A DNA stretch of 64,000 nucleotides. Origin: Acanthosepion pharaonis (lineage: Eukaryota; Mollusca; Cephalopoda; Sepiida; Sepiidae). The DNA lies in assembly GCA_903632075.3 (NCBI GenBank), contig CAHIKZ030003516.1, forward strand, positions 893,501 to 957,500, in the 5' to 3' direction. Below, one piece after another: positions 33,060-43,499 of this stretch. The notes below the pieces were generated by a model. The model made no database searches. It was given only the letters and a program-made list of their open reading frames with translations, and was not told the origin of the DNA. A program made the position numbers and the translations under genes. Numbering within the stretch: the first letter of the stretch is position 1; every line of letters starts with the position of its first letter.

Positions 33060-34320
33060 ACTTCAGAAGAGGCGTCTAAAAATACATCCTATTCCTAAAT
33101 GGGCATGACATTTTTTTTTTTTTTTTTACTTACAGTACGACGTCTAATTGGGGGAAAACTTGTAAGCTCGGACGAGATGACATTTTTAAAGAGTGCACAC
33201 TGCACAGAAAGTTGAAAGTTTATAAAAAGTTCAAAGGTTCAACGCTTATCGATATCGAGAAATGACAATATCAAAATATAAATGGACCCTAACTTACCAC
33301 AAGTTGTTTGGCACGTGGTTCTCCACCCCAGTCCATTTTTAAAAAAGAGTTTTCTCCACAGATGTAAACAGAATTAGTAGAAAAATCCAGAGACGCAGAT
33401 TTGTGGGGAGGGAATTAAAAAAAAAAAGACGAAGAAAACAGACCAAAACATCACATTTGAAAAGTTTTTTTTTTTTTGTTTTTTTTTTGTCTCTCTAATA
33501 ATTAGATGTGTGGGTCTAGTAAAAAAACACAGGTTCTAAATTCAGTCATACTACACTACATGATATTTAAAATTTGGTTTCTCGATAAAGAACGGGAGAT
33601 GAGAACTCCATTCAAGTCAAAAACTGATGAGGATGTTACTGTTTTGGTGTAAGTAAATGGTAAATGTGTCAGAAAGAGGGCAACAATTTGTTTGTGTTGG
33701 TTACTCTGTCTCCTCTCTCTCGACACCCCAACTATCTCTCTTTCTCCCCTCTCTCTCTTCTGTATTAAAAACACATAAACGACATTCAAAGTTGTGAAGA
33801 GGGTGTGGCTCATAAACTTCACACTACAGCTTCGGGTTGGAAAATGACATCCTATGGCTACCGTAATGGGGAAAACGTCACAGTTTTGGCTAGAAAAAAA
33901 AGTCACGATTAATTTATGGTGGTCGATAATAAAGTCATCTATTTTTGTTGGGTACTTCATGAGTTTATGGGTCCGCTTTGTTTGCAACAGAAATTCATAG
34001 TAAAAAAAAAAATCAATCCAACCTCTAAAACATGTGGATTCTTTCTGTTGTAAAATTACTTACCGCAAATATTAATTCACCTCAAGAAATTATAAATATA
34101 GGTTTGTTTGTTTTTTGTTGTTTTTTATTAAATTTTTGGCACTCTTTTGAAATTTTAATTTTAAATCAAAATTTGTTTAGCTTACTTCGCAACAATTCCA
34201 AATCTCAGAATGAAAAATTGCCAAAAATCAGGGAGTTCTTCACATTTCGTAAGTGCGGATGATATTCAATGGACTTACAAGGAATTTTTTTTACAATTAA
34301 AAAAAAAAAAAAATCTGCTT
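33060..34320. other. Intron with a CT-rich tract
   Basis: Poly(T) 33112-33127; CTCTCTCTCG and similar at 33710-33765. The 143-codon minus frame at 33556-33987 has no recognised domain. Confidence 0.4.
33298..33336 (-). CDS. Possible internal first exon of EVI5 (speculative)
   Basis: On the minus strand ATG opens MDWGGEPRAKQLV and runs into GTG|gtaagtt, a strong donor, in phase 0. Spliced to 3596-3649 it would give MDWGGEPRAKQLV-RLRTENRLLRQ in frame, a TBC-less coiled-coil protein. The patch is less AT-rich than its surroundings and not obviously a repeat. A 13-codon frame with a donor can arise by chance in 51 kb, so the support is weak. Confidence 0.25.
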
Positions 34321-34450
34321 TTTTGGCTTGTTTATCGGGGTAAGCGCGAATGTAGACCCCACACTTAGAAATAGCGCATCCGAGTCGCCCACATTTGGGG
34401 GAATCGCAAACGTCATCCCAACCGGAGTGCAATGGAAGGGAGAATTTGGT
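34316..34450. repeat. GC- and CpG-rich patch with internal repeat
   Basis: On the plus strand it could read GVSANVDPT...GIANVIPTG, and on the minus strand VGMTFAIPPNVGDS...VGSTFALTP, so a short motif is repeated inside. It contrasts strongly with the AT-rich flanks. Origin unknown, possibly part of a mobile element. Confidence 0.5.
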
Positions 34451-35100
34451 CTGATTTTTTTTCTTTTTTTTTTAAATTCTAAAAAGTTAAAAAAAAACAA
34501 AAGACAACTTTTCTAACAATTCTACAGTGGCATATTCCTTCATAGGGAGTCCTAATAATCCCCTAAGAGCCAACTTTCTGTGAAAAATGCCTTAAGGTGG
34601 GTGTTTTTATTTATTTATTTTTTCAAGTTTGCACTAAAACATAAACAACTCACGGAGATCATATACTGAGATTGATTTCTCTTCCCGTTTTTATTGAAAG
34701 TGTCTTTTCAAACACGGACGAATAAACACGTCCAAAACATACCGTTCAAAACCCAGCTACGTCTGAGCTTGAAAAACAAGTCCAATAACTCAACTCATAC
34801 GTGTGGTCGAGGTATTATCCACCACTTGGGTACTTCAAAGTACCTCAATTTCTTATTTTAACCGAACAAATAAAAAAAAAAATTCGTCTGGAAATTTTCC
34901 CTCAAAATAATTGGCAGGGAAGGTGTTTTAAAAAAGTCCGCCATGAGACCTAACTTTATGTGAAGAAAGTCTCAATTTGAATAATAAGTTCCTTAAATTT
35001 TGAATTTACTTATCAGACTGGGATTTTATCCAACTTTGGGATGTTTTAGCCCTCAGTGTGCTAACCTTATCCTGAGACATTTTTCTTTTAGTTGTATTCC
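34450..35100. other. Intron, nothing recognised
   Basis: No repeat or coding similarity noticed. Confidence 0.4.
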
Positions 35101-35129
35101 TTCAGATGACTTTGTCCAAATATCAACAA

Positions 35130-35330
35130 AATGCTAGCAATTTGTCTTTATTTACACTCTTTAATTACATGTGGACTATTATCCTCATCTTTGTCTTTAT
35201 TATCACAACGTTTCGGCCATTGTGCCCTCCAGCCTTCATCAGATGCATGTCGCTCTGCATAACCTACAGGGGATTGCGAATTGAAACATTTATTTAATCT
35301 ATGGGGGTAGACTGTCCTTGTTCCACTGCC
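35130..35330 (-). repeat. Penelope-type terminal-repeat relic with hammerhead-like core
   Basis: On the minus strand CTGATGA (35236-35242), A, GGCT...GGCC around a 13-nt loop, then GAAACG and TTGTGATAATAAAGACAAAG. The core CUGAUGA and GAAAC are intact, but stems I and III do not close well. A second copy lies at 48765-48930 with shared flanks (AGTCTAC, TTATTATCACAACGTTT). Confidence 0.55.
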
Positions 35331-35549
35331 CATGTCTATGGATATCTTGTCTAGTTCTTATTTTTAAGTACTGCTCAATTATTGCTCGCTATTTCCACCG
35401 AGTCCAAGTACACACTGCCTGGCCCAGGGATTGAACTTGCATCGGGCAATAGCCTAGTAGATTAAAGATTAAAGTGTTGTTCTTTTATGGAGTTTGCGGG
35501 GTGGGGTGAGGTGACTGATGTTTATCGTTTTCATGTCCCTAGGGCCACT

Positions 35550-36590
35550 TGAAGTAGAGGGTTACATAGTAAAAGGCAGAGTTACTTTATAAGGAATATG
35601 TTGGAAAGATAATGGTTAACCCTAGAATTGAACAGGTTAAGACTGTAGTGATCAGGGAAGCAACATCTTGGGAGTCGGTTCCACAAGGTAATGATTCATG
35701 AGAAGCTGTTGCTTGAGTGGAACTTAAATCTCACCAATGGAATGCAAAGGGAATGATGGTGATTAACTACAACGTGCATGTATCTTAGTGTTATATAAGA
35801 ATAAAGTGTCACTGCCGACACTCGAGTTTCAACATACGTCGCCAGTGAGCAAACATTTATTGAATTAAGTAGACCATGTGACCATAGAGGAAATGCATAT
35901 ATGTAGGAAGTAGCTGATGACTAACGATTGCCATTTCTATCCTATCCTCTATTACTATTCAGATCGCAATTTCTAGTCTATCCTCTATACTATACGGATC
36001 TGCATTTCTAGTCTATCCTCTATACTATACGGATCTGCATTTCTAGTCTATCCTCTATACTATACGGATCTGCATTTCTAGTCTATCCTCTATTACGATT
36101 TGAACTGCTATTCTCTACTATATTCACTATACTATTTCTCTATTCTTTCGAGTGAGTATTATCGAACAAGTACCAGTAGTGTGAGAGATATTCGAAGGCA
36201 TCTGACACCGGTATTGTTCAACGGCATTAGTTGTATCTACGATTACAAAGTCTCTACTACAACGAGTATTTGTTGATATCACAAAAGTGGCAATGAGTGT
36301 TCGTTGACATCACAAAACTTAGGCATAAAGGTTAAGACTGGCAGAACGAAAGAATGTAGTTCATCTGAACATTTTCTGTGGAAATAGCGATAGAACAATA
36401 AAAGGCGTGTGACATTTTGTCTGTGAGAAAGGGGTTGTAGAGTGGAAAATGATTTATCACCTACAAGGATGTGGAGACAGTTTTGAACTCTATCGAGATT
36501 GGGAAATGAACATTGGCCTGTTCCTATGGCAGCAGTACTCCATTTCCAGCTGCATCTGGCTCTTATAAAGGTAGAGGATAACAAAAGGAG
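35550..36590 (-). pseudogene. J2 jockey-like LINE 3' end, split by an insert with a minisatellite
   Basis: The part 36310-36590 encodes (minus) SFPNLDRVQNCLHILVGDKS, FSTLQPLSHRQNVTRLLLFY and RYFHRKCSDELHS. 35550-35790 continues the 3' part. The 35795-36310 insert is foreign and holds the 35-bp repeats. Confidence 0.75.
35930..36098. repeat. 35-bp minisatellite, about 4.5 copies
   Basis: The unit is GCATTTCTAGTCTATCCTCT then ATACTATACGGATCT; three central units are identical. Confidence 0.95.
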
Positions 36591-36594
36591 TCAG

Positions 36595-36900
36595 TTACTT
36601 ACTGGAGTGGTACAGAAAACTGACCATTTTTCCAGCATCTTTAGCAATGGATCAATAGACACTCAAAGCATGGGCATAAATTTGGTGACAAAGTAATTGT
36701 GAGTTCAATCCCCAAAGATAAAAACATGGATTTAGCATTAACTTGTTGGGAGGAAAGAGCACCCCAAGCTTTGTACTGCCCTACCCTTCACTGATGCCTT
36801 TACCCAGCCAGTGTCTGCTTATCTTTCTTTTATCCATTTTTTTTTTCTCATCCTTCCTCTTCCGGTGGAGGTTTGGGGTTAGGTTGCAGAATGGTTGAAA
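36595..36900 (+). repeat. tRNA-like SINE fragment
   Basis: GTGACAAAGTAATTGTGAGT then TTCAATCCCCAAAGA has a B-box form. CTCCTTCCTCTTCC-like pyrimidine sequence follows. 36900-37430 shows nothing recognised. Confidence 0.45.
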
Positions 36901-37428
36901 AAGTAAGGATGGGGTTGACATCAAAAGGAAAAGTTAACTGCAAAAGCAGATCCGTATGTGAGAATAATAGGGGGAAATAATAGAGCGATTAATGTATCAA
37001 GCATCTGCATGTCAATCTTGTTTGAACAAACATGAGATTGCAGCATTATCGAGAGAAACAATATTGCAAAAAGAGTAAAGCAATTGACGTAGATACAAAC
37101 GGAAAGGTTGCACAATTTACCTATACACGTGTAATTTTTAAACGGAATTTTTAATCCAACATTATTTTTTATTACTATAAATGTTATTTTATTTGGTACA
37201 TATATTTGAGTTGTTATCACTAATTTTCTTAAAAAGTGAAGTTAATACTAATGAGTGAGCAATGCCAGAAATTAATATTCTCCCAGTTTATACACCCCCC
37301 CCCATTATTAACATTATTATATCCATGAGATATAACATCTTATTTCATGGACAGAATGGCAGAAAGGAAAAGGAATGACAAATGTTTTTGGTTCTCTAAG
37401 AGAGTTTTATATCACTAAGTCATACACC

Positions 37429-37460
<32 letters not shown>

Positions 37461-37733
37461 GATACACCTAGTGAGCCAGACAAACCTACCTAGGTTTCAC
37501 CTAAACGGATCGTCAGGGAAAGTCTGCTCTACGGTTGTATTGAGCTCTTTTGTTAGTTAGTTGTTACTCGTATCGAGGTTTTCTCTTTGGGCTTCAGACC
37601 TGCATCTGTGCGATTTTTTTGTCGGCAGAAGTTCATGTTTGTAGCTCTTTCTTTTTTTAAAACCTTTTTTCCCTCGAGATTGATTTGATTAGCAAATCAA
37701 AAATTCGAGGGTTTTTCGAAACGAGTTTAGTTA

Positions 37734-37734
<1 letters not shown>

Positions 37735-37772
<38 letters not shown>

Positions 37773-37791
37773 AGACAGATATATATATATA
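37735..37791. repeat. (TA)n microsatellite, interrupted
   Basis: Two TA runs are separated by GGAGACAG. A shorter one is at 37432-37460. Confidence 0.9.
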
Positions 37792-37794
37792 TGG

Positions 37795-38274
37795 ATTATA
37801 TATAATGTATAAGTGCGCAGATATGCAGAAAATAGAAAAGAACACGTTGGGTGCATAATCCGGAGTTCCTTAGTATTTTTGTTTTTATTTTTAAGAAGAC
37901 AGTGCTCCATACAGAAGTAGAGCTTAATTATAATATTTTTTTGTTTAAACATTGGCCATGAAATAGATACCCTACCCAACCTTAGTAAAACCTCTCAGAA
38001 GATGGTGAATCTATAGATAAGAATTAATTCTCTGACCACTTAACGAAGAAAACAAACCTAGACACTCCCACAATAATGAATTTCACAACGGACCATGCCT
38101 AAAAACACCACGTAAACCAAGAGATAGCGTATTCCTAAAATTTCGCTTGAAGATGAAACGGGACTAAACACCTAAATTCAACTTAATTTTAATAATTATT
38201 TGGGTGGTTTCGGTTCTCGTTTTTGAAACATGAGAACTCTTATGTACCGAAGGAATCATATTTTTAAACAAAAA

Positions 38275-38275
<1 letters not shown>
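37795..38275. other. Intron, nothing recognised
   Basis: No repeat or coding similarity noticed. Confidence 0.4.
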
Positions 38276-38310
<35 letters not shown>

Positions 38311-38375
38311 ATTTCTCCAATTTAACCAGTAGAGAAGACAATATTTATGAATAAAAATGACAATAGGACAACTAG

Positions 38376-38420
38376 TAATTGCTGACACGTTTCGTCCAAT
38401 GTGGACTTTATCAAAGCAAA
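38376..38420 (-). ncRNA. Hammerhead-like fold, two core changes
   Basis: On the minus strand: stem I TTGCT, core TTGATAA, A, stem II GTCC-ACATT-GGAC, GAAAC, GT, GTC as cleavage triplet, stem I AGCAA. Stems I and II are perfect. C3 to U and G8 to A are expected to stop catalysis. The very short stem III is typical of Penelope hammerheads. Confidence 0.65.
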
Positions 38421-38640
38421 ATACGAAATGAATTTGATTGAACAAGGTAACTAATAAAAACAAAAAACATAAAAAAATACATCAACACAGATATAATGAC
38501 AATATTCTCCACACATGACAAATACTGACATTATTTTCAGTTAACAATATGAAAATAGCGTTTCTCTACATTCTAGTTGCTAGGAACATTCTGTTTTTTG
38601 TTTTTATTAGTTACCTTGTTCGATTAAATTCATTTCATAT

Positions 38641-38686
38641 ATTGCTTTGATAAAGTCCACATTGGATGAAACGTGTCAGCAATTAC
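38641..38686 (+). ncRNA. Hammerhead-like fold, mirror copy
   Basis: It has the same arrangement (TTGCT, TTGATAA, GTCC-ACATT-GGAT, GAAACGTGTC, AGCAAT). Stem II keeps three pairs plus a wobble, and the core carries the same two changes as the facing copy. Confidence 0.6.
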
Positions 38687-38710
38687 TAGTTTTCCTATTG
38701 TCATTTTTTA

Positions 38711-38713
<3 letters not shown>

Positions 38714-38764
<51 letters not shown>
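38714..38764. repeat. (TA)n microsatellite
   Basis: About 25 TA units. A second run is at 38279-38306. Confidence 0.95.
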
Positions 38765-38768
<4 letters not shown>

Positions 38769-38869
38769 CATGTATCCCATGCAGAGAAAATATAACACAT
38801 ATACACACAACAAGCAGAGTGAAAAGGGAATGGATGAAAAAGCAGAAAGTTTTACATGTATTAATTCAC

Positions 38870-39480
38870 AATGGGAATGAGCTGCTGGAGGTGGGAGCAG
38901 ATTTAGCTCCTATGGAGTTGAGGCAAGGGCCTTGTCACTGCTAAAAATGAAACTGCTCAGTTTGACTCCTGGAAGCTGACTGACACTTTCATCACTGTAT
39001 GAAGTGATGTCACTAAGTGGTCGTCATATGACTTCATCTTGCCAAAAGAGAGATAATCGCCTTTTTTATCCCCACAATGGTTTACATCAAGAAGTCCAAC
39101 TATAGAAATATGTGCCTCCTGACAAGAATCAAACCTCTATTCCTTTTTACCATCAAGGAAACCACTCTTATAGCTGAAATGTGCCGTTACTAATTCACTA
39201 TGTCATGGGAAGCTACCATGATAAAACAAAAGTAAAAATGTTGTTAGTTTTTATCATTGATGATTGTGTAAAATATTTTACGCAATTATCAATGATGGCC
39301 TATGTTCCAGTTTATCGTAACAAGGAAAATAACTCACCCATCTCCACTCTCTGAGATTACTTTTCTATTTAGTGTAGAGCTGATATTTAATTGGTTAATC
39401 AAGACATACCTATAAGTCTATTTTTAATTCTGACCTCTCCCTTTAACTTTTGGAAAAGAGGTAATATTTTGATTTTAAAT
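38870..39480. other. Intron, nothing recognised
   Basis: Unusually GC-richer at 38880-39060 (GAGCTGCTGGAGGTGGGAGC) but no match or frame was recognised. Confidence 0.4.
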
Positions 39481-39529
39481 TTATTTAAAAAAATCATTTA
39501 ATCACGAGTTACTTACCATCGCCTGAAGA

Positions 39530-39556
39530 AGTAGAATCATAGTATCGAAACATGAA
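39530..39556 (+). ncRNA. Hammerhead-core resemblance only
   Basis: CTGAAGA and GAAAC occur at hammerhead spacing, but I cannot form stem II. It could be a decayed Penelope end. Confidence 0.2.
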
Positions 39557-39699
39557 ATCTTTTGTGTAGCAATTTCAACATGTTATTATAATCTCTTATA
39601 ATAAAAATATATACATTTATTTATGTGTGTGCACACACACACACACACATGCAGACACAGATTTGTCAAAGTGTAGGCACATACAGATCAAAATGAACA

Positions 39700-40085
39700 A
39701 TTCATATGCATCTAAACAATCCTCTCTTCAGTTAATGTGTTTTTATATGCAAGATGCAGATAAAAAGAGTAACTAGTCAGACATTAACAACAATGTATAA
39801 CAAAAGACATATTATGTCTCAGGAAGGTGTGCTGAAAATTTTTAGGCCGAGCCAAGAAGCACTTCCTCCTGCCTCAAAAATTCTAATGTTTCATCAAACT
39901 TTGGGAATTTTTCTGAGAACATTCCAGCAGCTGCTTGGGTATAAAAACGAATTCAAACATGAATATGCAATTTGTTTTGACCCATCAAGTACAATCATTT
40001 GTCAACTGAAACCAAATTCAGAACTTAATAAAGTTACTAGCTGAATTTTGATCTGATATTTTTACTGTATCAGGTTCAAGCTATG
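39700..40085 (+). repeat. Dispersed repeat, partner of 25365-25750
   Basis: See the inverted copy. This copy includes an open frame at 39754-40044 (96 codons, with FRPSQEALPPASKILMFHQT) without a recognised domain. The family may be a transposon fragment. Confidence 0.7.
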
Positions 40086-40189
40086 TGATTAATAAAAAAA
40101 AAAGCACTAGCATTGACAATCCTTGCAAAATAGAAGCTTTTTTCATCATTATGCCTTATTGGACTTATTGGCAAACATGGATCTTTGTG

Positions 40190-40815
40190 ACAAAGGATTT
40201 TCTCATGATACAACTATTTTAACTACCTTCACTCCACAATAAAGTTTATTATTTTAAAAATTGATTAGAATTTTTAATAAAACCTAAATATATGGAAGTG
40301 AATTTATACAGATTCTTTGTTCTTAAGAATTTACAACAAAAATAATAAACACAATTTATTGAAACAGTTGACAAAACATCAGCTAAATGCCAATTGATTC
40401 AAGCTTTATAAAATGGTAAAGAATAAGGATTTCCTTCTGGTTGGTCCACATATTTTAATAATCTAGTAAATGTTTATAAATTTATGAATAAAAATTGTTC
40501 TCACATTTATTTCTTTATAAATTGGTAAATCATAAATATTGCATTGCATTAATTCGAATTGTATTAGTTTTTTTTTAGAATGTTGTGAATATAAAGATAT
40601 TTTTCTAAATAAACAATCTATAAATAGTGTGTAATATTTTTGTTGTCAATTCTCAAGAACAAAAAAAAATTGTAAATGTACTTTCATCATATGTTTAGGT
40701 TTTATTACAATTTTAATTTTCCCTTTTTAAAACAAACATTGCTGAAGAGTGAAGGTAGTTGAAAAAATAGTGGTGTCAAGCAGGAAATACATTCTTTTGA
40801 CACTCCATCTTATTG
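40190..40815. mobile_element. Element with about 150-bp inverted ends
   Basis: ACTATTTTAACTACCTTCAC (40215) and ATTTTTAATAAAACCTAAATA are inverted at 40625-40770 (GAGTGAAGGTAGTTGAAAAA, TTTAGGTTTTATTACA). The centre is AT-rich without a frame. Likely a non-autonomous DNA transposon. Confidence 0.7.
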
Positions 40816-40833
40816 CTTAAGAGAGGGATAAAT

Positions 40834-40841
<8 letters not shown>

Positions 40842-40915
<74 letters not shown>
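40842..40915. repeat. (TA)n(CA)n microsatellite
   Basis: About 31 TA units then CA. Confidence 0.95.
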
Positions 40916-40919
40916 CAAA

Positions 40920-41030
40920 TGGTAACTGGTAGGGATAATTCCAAGGAGGACATTAATCCAAAGAGCACTCAATGTAAGTAACAACTTACATTGAGTGCTC
41001 TTTGGATTAAAGGAGCAATATAATAAAAAA
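40920..41030. repeat. Hairpin element copy with a 27-bp perfect inverted repeat
   Basis: TTAATCCAAAGAGCACTCAA then TGTAAGT (40953-40979) is exactly inverted at 40984-41010, loop AACA. The GGGATAATTCCAAGGAGGAC start matches 9140-9170 and 56980-57000. Confidence 0.9.
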
Positions 41031-41281
41031 AAAAACCTTCTGTCTGAAGAGATGAATATTTCAATATAATCATGAAATAAATTATAACCAAAATGGACTT
41101 TGAAGGATTCTCTTTATTTATTACTATTATATATTACACAACAAAATCCAAAATTGCCTCATATAGGGATAGAACATTTCAACCAACGCAAAGTATGTTA
41201 CTCTTATTCAACCCTAGTATGTGGATTCTACTTGATATTACTAGGATACACTTGGATTATATACCAACAGATTTATTACCT

Positions 41282-41285
<4 letters not shown>

Positions 41286-41329
<44 letters not shown>
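41286..41329. repeat. (TA)n microsatellite
   Basis: About 22 TA units. Further runs are at 44579-44606 and 22675-22686. Confidence 0.95.
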
Positions 41330-41332
<3 letters not shown>

Positions 41333-41429
41333 TAGATTGATAGTTAAATTGCATTTTATATATTATGGATTAATTTTTACATTTCAAATGAGATTCTTCT
41401 CTGGACAGATTGTATTAATCAGTTATTGT

Positions 41430-41640
41430 TCTCCTATATACTGTATTCTTTCAGTCCACTGGCAATAATGGCTCTCTCTTTCTTGTCCTTTGTAGCTCTT
41501 AATAAATGTTGTCTTTTTGTTATCTCTCCTAGACATTGTTTTGCCACCTATTTGCTCAAGCTTACTAAGTATGTGATGCATTGTTTTCCTTTGTCCCACT
41601 TGCCTTCAATGTGACACTATTTAGCTATAAACTAATTAGC
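41430..41640 (-). pseudogene. RTE-like LINE scrap
   Basis: TCTTGTCCTTTGTAGCTCTT and AATAAATGTTGTC parallel 43100-43140 and 60965-60990. The minus strand would code for the C-terminal region of the same LINE. Confidence 0.55.
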
Positions 41641-42990
41641 CATAAAAATTGAATGAGAAAATGCTGAAAACAGAAAAGAAGTGTTAAGAGATATAATGAG
41701 GGATATACCGATCAACATAGGATTTTGCTTTTTCAAAAAGTCTACTTTTCTCAAGAAACTGAAGAATTGCATCAACAATAATTTTACAAAAAGACAATGT
41801 GGCAATATCTGACAGTTGATTGATGATGGTCGTTAAAAGTGCTGGTTAAGAAAACACAAAATAACCAGAAACAACAAAGATGTAATCTATCGTTTGAGAG
41901 TGCATATATATTGTATAAACAGGTAATATGGCTGTGGAAATGGCCAGATGAGAGGGCCGTGTGCTAATTGTAGGAATTTGGCAGAGCACAAAAAGTGTTT
42001 GTGGAAACAAAGTTCCAGTTGATAATTCTAACTGCTCATGATCTGGGAACAGGATGAGAAATCCTGAATAAGCAGAGGTGTCAAAGAGTTAATTAATGAA
42101 GCAAGCTTAGCCACACACCAGCATGACTGAGATGCCATTGGTTGCGTGGTAGCAGTGGTGATAGGCAGAGGTACAATAGTAAGAAAGACGGAGAAGTTAC
42201 TAACGCCCACCAAAAAGAATTGGTGTGAGGTACCAATGTGAGGAGGAAGGAGTTTAGGAGGATAGCTATCCTGCAACCTCTCCTCACAGATGAAGGGATC
42301 CCCCCAAAAATAAGAAGTAATTAATTTTTCAAAAATGGGAAGAGCTGAGAGATTCCATGACTCCTGCTGATGTGAGAGCCTCTGACTTCACCTCCTACAA
42401 ACAACACGTTACAACGATGAACAATGGTAAGTCAATGCGTAAAAACTAAACCAGTTGACCAGAACTTGCCTAAAAGTATAAAAGTGTCACTCTCAGAAGA
42501 AGAAACAGGTTGGGAAGAGAACACATTCCTGTATATATTGATAAAAGTTGATTTGCTTTCTTTAAACATACCCAAACCTTTTTGATTTTCATTTATTTCC
42601 TTTTACTTGTGTGACGTCACCTCCAGTTTAGACTCACCTTACACGACAGGTCCAGTGTCTGATCTCGTCTACCCAAGATCAAAATCACAATGTGGGTAGG
42701 TTAGACTTGAGATCAAAGTAGTTGCTTCAGTAATCAGTCATTGGAAGCAAGCTGAGAATGACAGATCTGGTATTGAACCAGTTGCATCTAGCATGAAACT
42801 GTTACTTATTCATGCCGTTAGAATCAATCGACCATTTCATTTGATACCCTGACCAAAGGATCCTGCCAGGTACCCATGACCACCAATCGACCGCATCACA
42901 TATTGGTCGCAGTGACTAAGAGTCAACCCCAGAACACCCCAGTAGGTGTCACACAATCTGTTCTGTGAGTTTCAAATTTGTCCAACCCTC
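41640..42990. other. Unassigned 1.3 kb, possibly LTR-like
   Basis: It contains ACTTGCCTAAAAGTATAAAA and TGTGACGTCACCTCC (about 42615), unlike the surroundings. No paired LTR, primer site or polyprotein motif was found. Confidence 0.35.
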
Positions 42991-43499
42991 TTTTCTCACT
43001 GTGCTCTAGAAGTATATTTCCTTTTTGTTTCCATTTTCTCTAAATATCTTCTTGATGTGCTGTGCAACCTCATAATATAAGTGATCATGGCTTTTTACAA
43101 ATTCTTGTCCCTTGTAACTCTTAATAAACTTTGTTTTTCTGCTATTTTCCTAAGCACTGTTCTGTCATTCATTTATTCAAACTCACCAACTATCTTATGA
43201 ATTGCTTTCCTCTGTACCCTGTCTTGTGAGTATCAGATTTTCCAAGCCCTCCTTCCTCATTATGCGCCCCAGAAACTTCAACTGTCTTTCACTGATGTTA
43301 AATATTAGCTTTGCTTTTTGTTTACATTTTCTCCAAAACTTTGTCACTGATCACATGTTTGGTCTATGATATCCTTATCATCCTTCTGTAGAACCACATT
43401 TCTTTTGCTTCAATTTTCTTCTTCATCTTTGAGAAAATTGTCCACGATTCACTGCCATACAGGAAGCTAGGTATCACATAGCAGTTTAGTACTCTTTCC

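Larger units (their letters stand above)
38335..38725. mobile_element. Inverted pair of Penelope terminal-repeat fragments
   Basis: The 38340-38465 arm (minus) and the 38595-38725 arm (plus) share ATTTTTATTCAT, CTATTGTCA, AGTAATTGCTGACACGTTTC (inverted), GTCCACATTGGA and TTACCTTGTTCGATT-like sequence. Each arm contains one hammerhead-like fold. Facing arms with a 130-bp middle suggest an inverted insertion or a composite of two terminal repeats. Confidence 0.8.

Noticed and set aside
33556..33987. 143-codon minus frame
   Set aside because: No recognised domain, low-complexity arginine/glutamate run from a CT-rich tract, no supporting splice sites.
34032..34075. Second candidate internal EVI5 exon ending GCG|gtaagt (minus)
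   Set aside because: No open start upstream; the preceding sequence is AT-rich with stops, so the donor match alone is not enough.
39530..39556. CTGAAGA...GAAAC on plus strand as a working ribozyme
   Set aside because: Stem II cannot be formed; kept only as a low-confidence resemblance.
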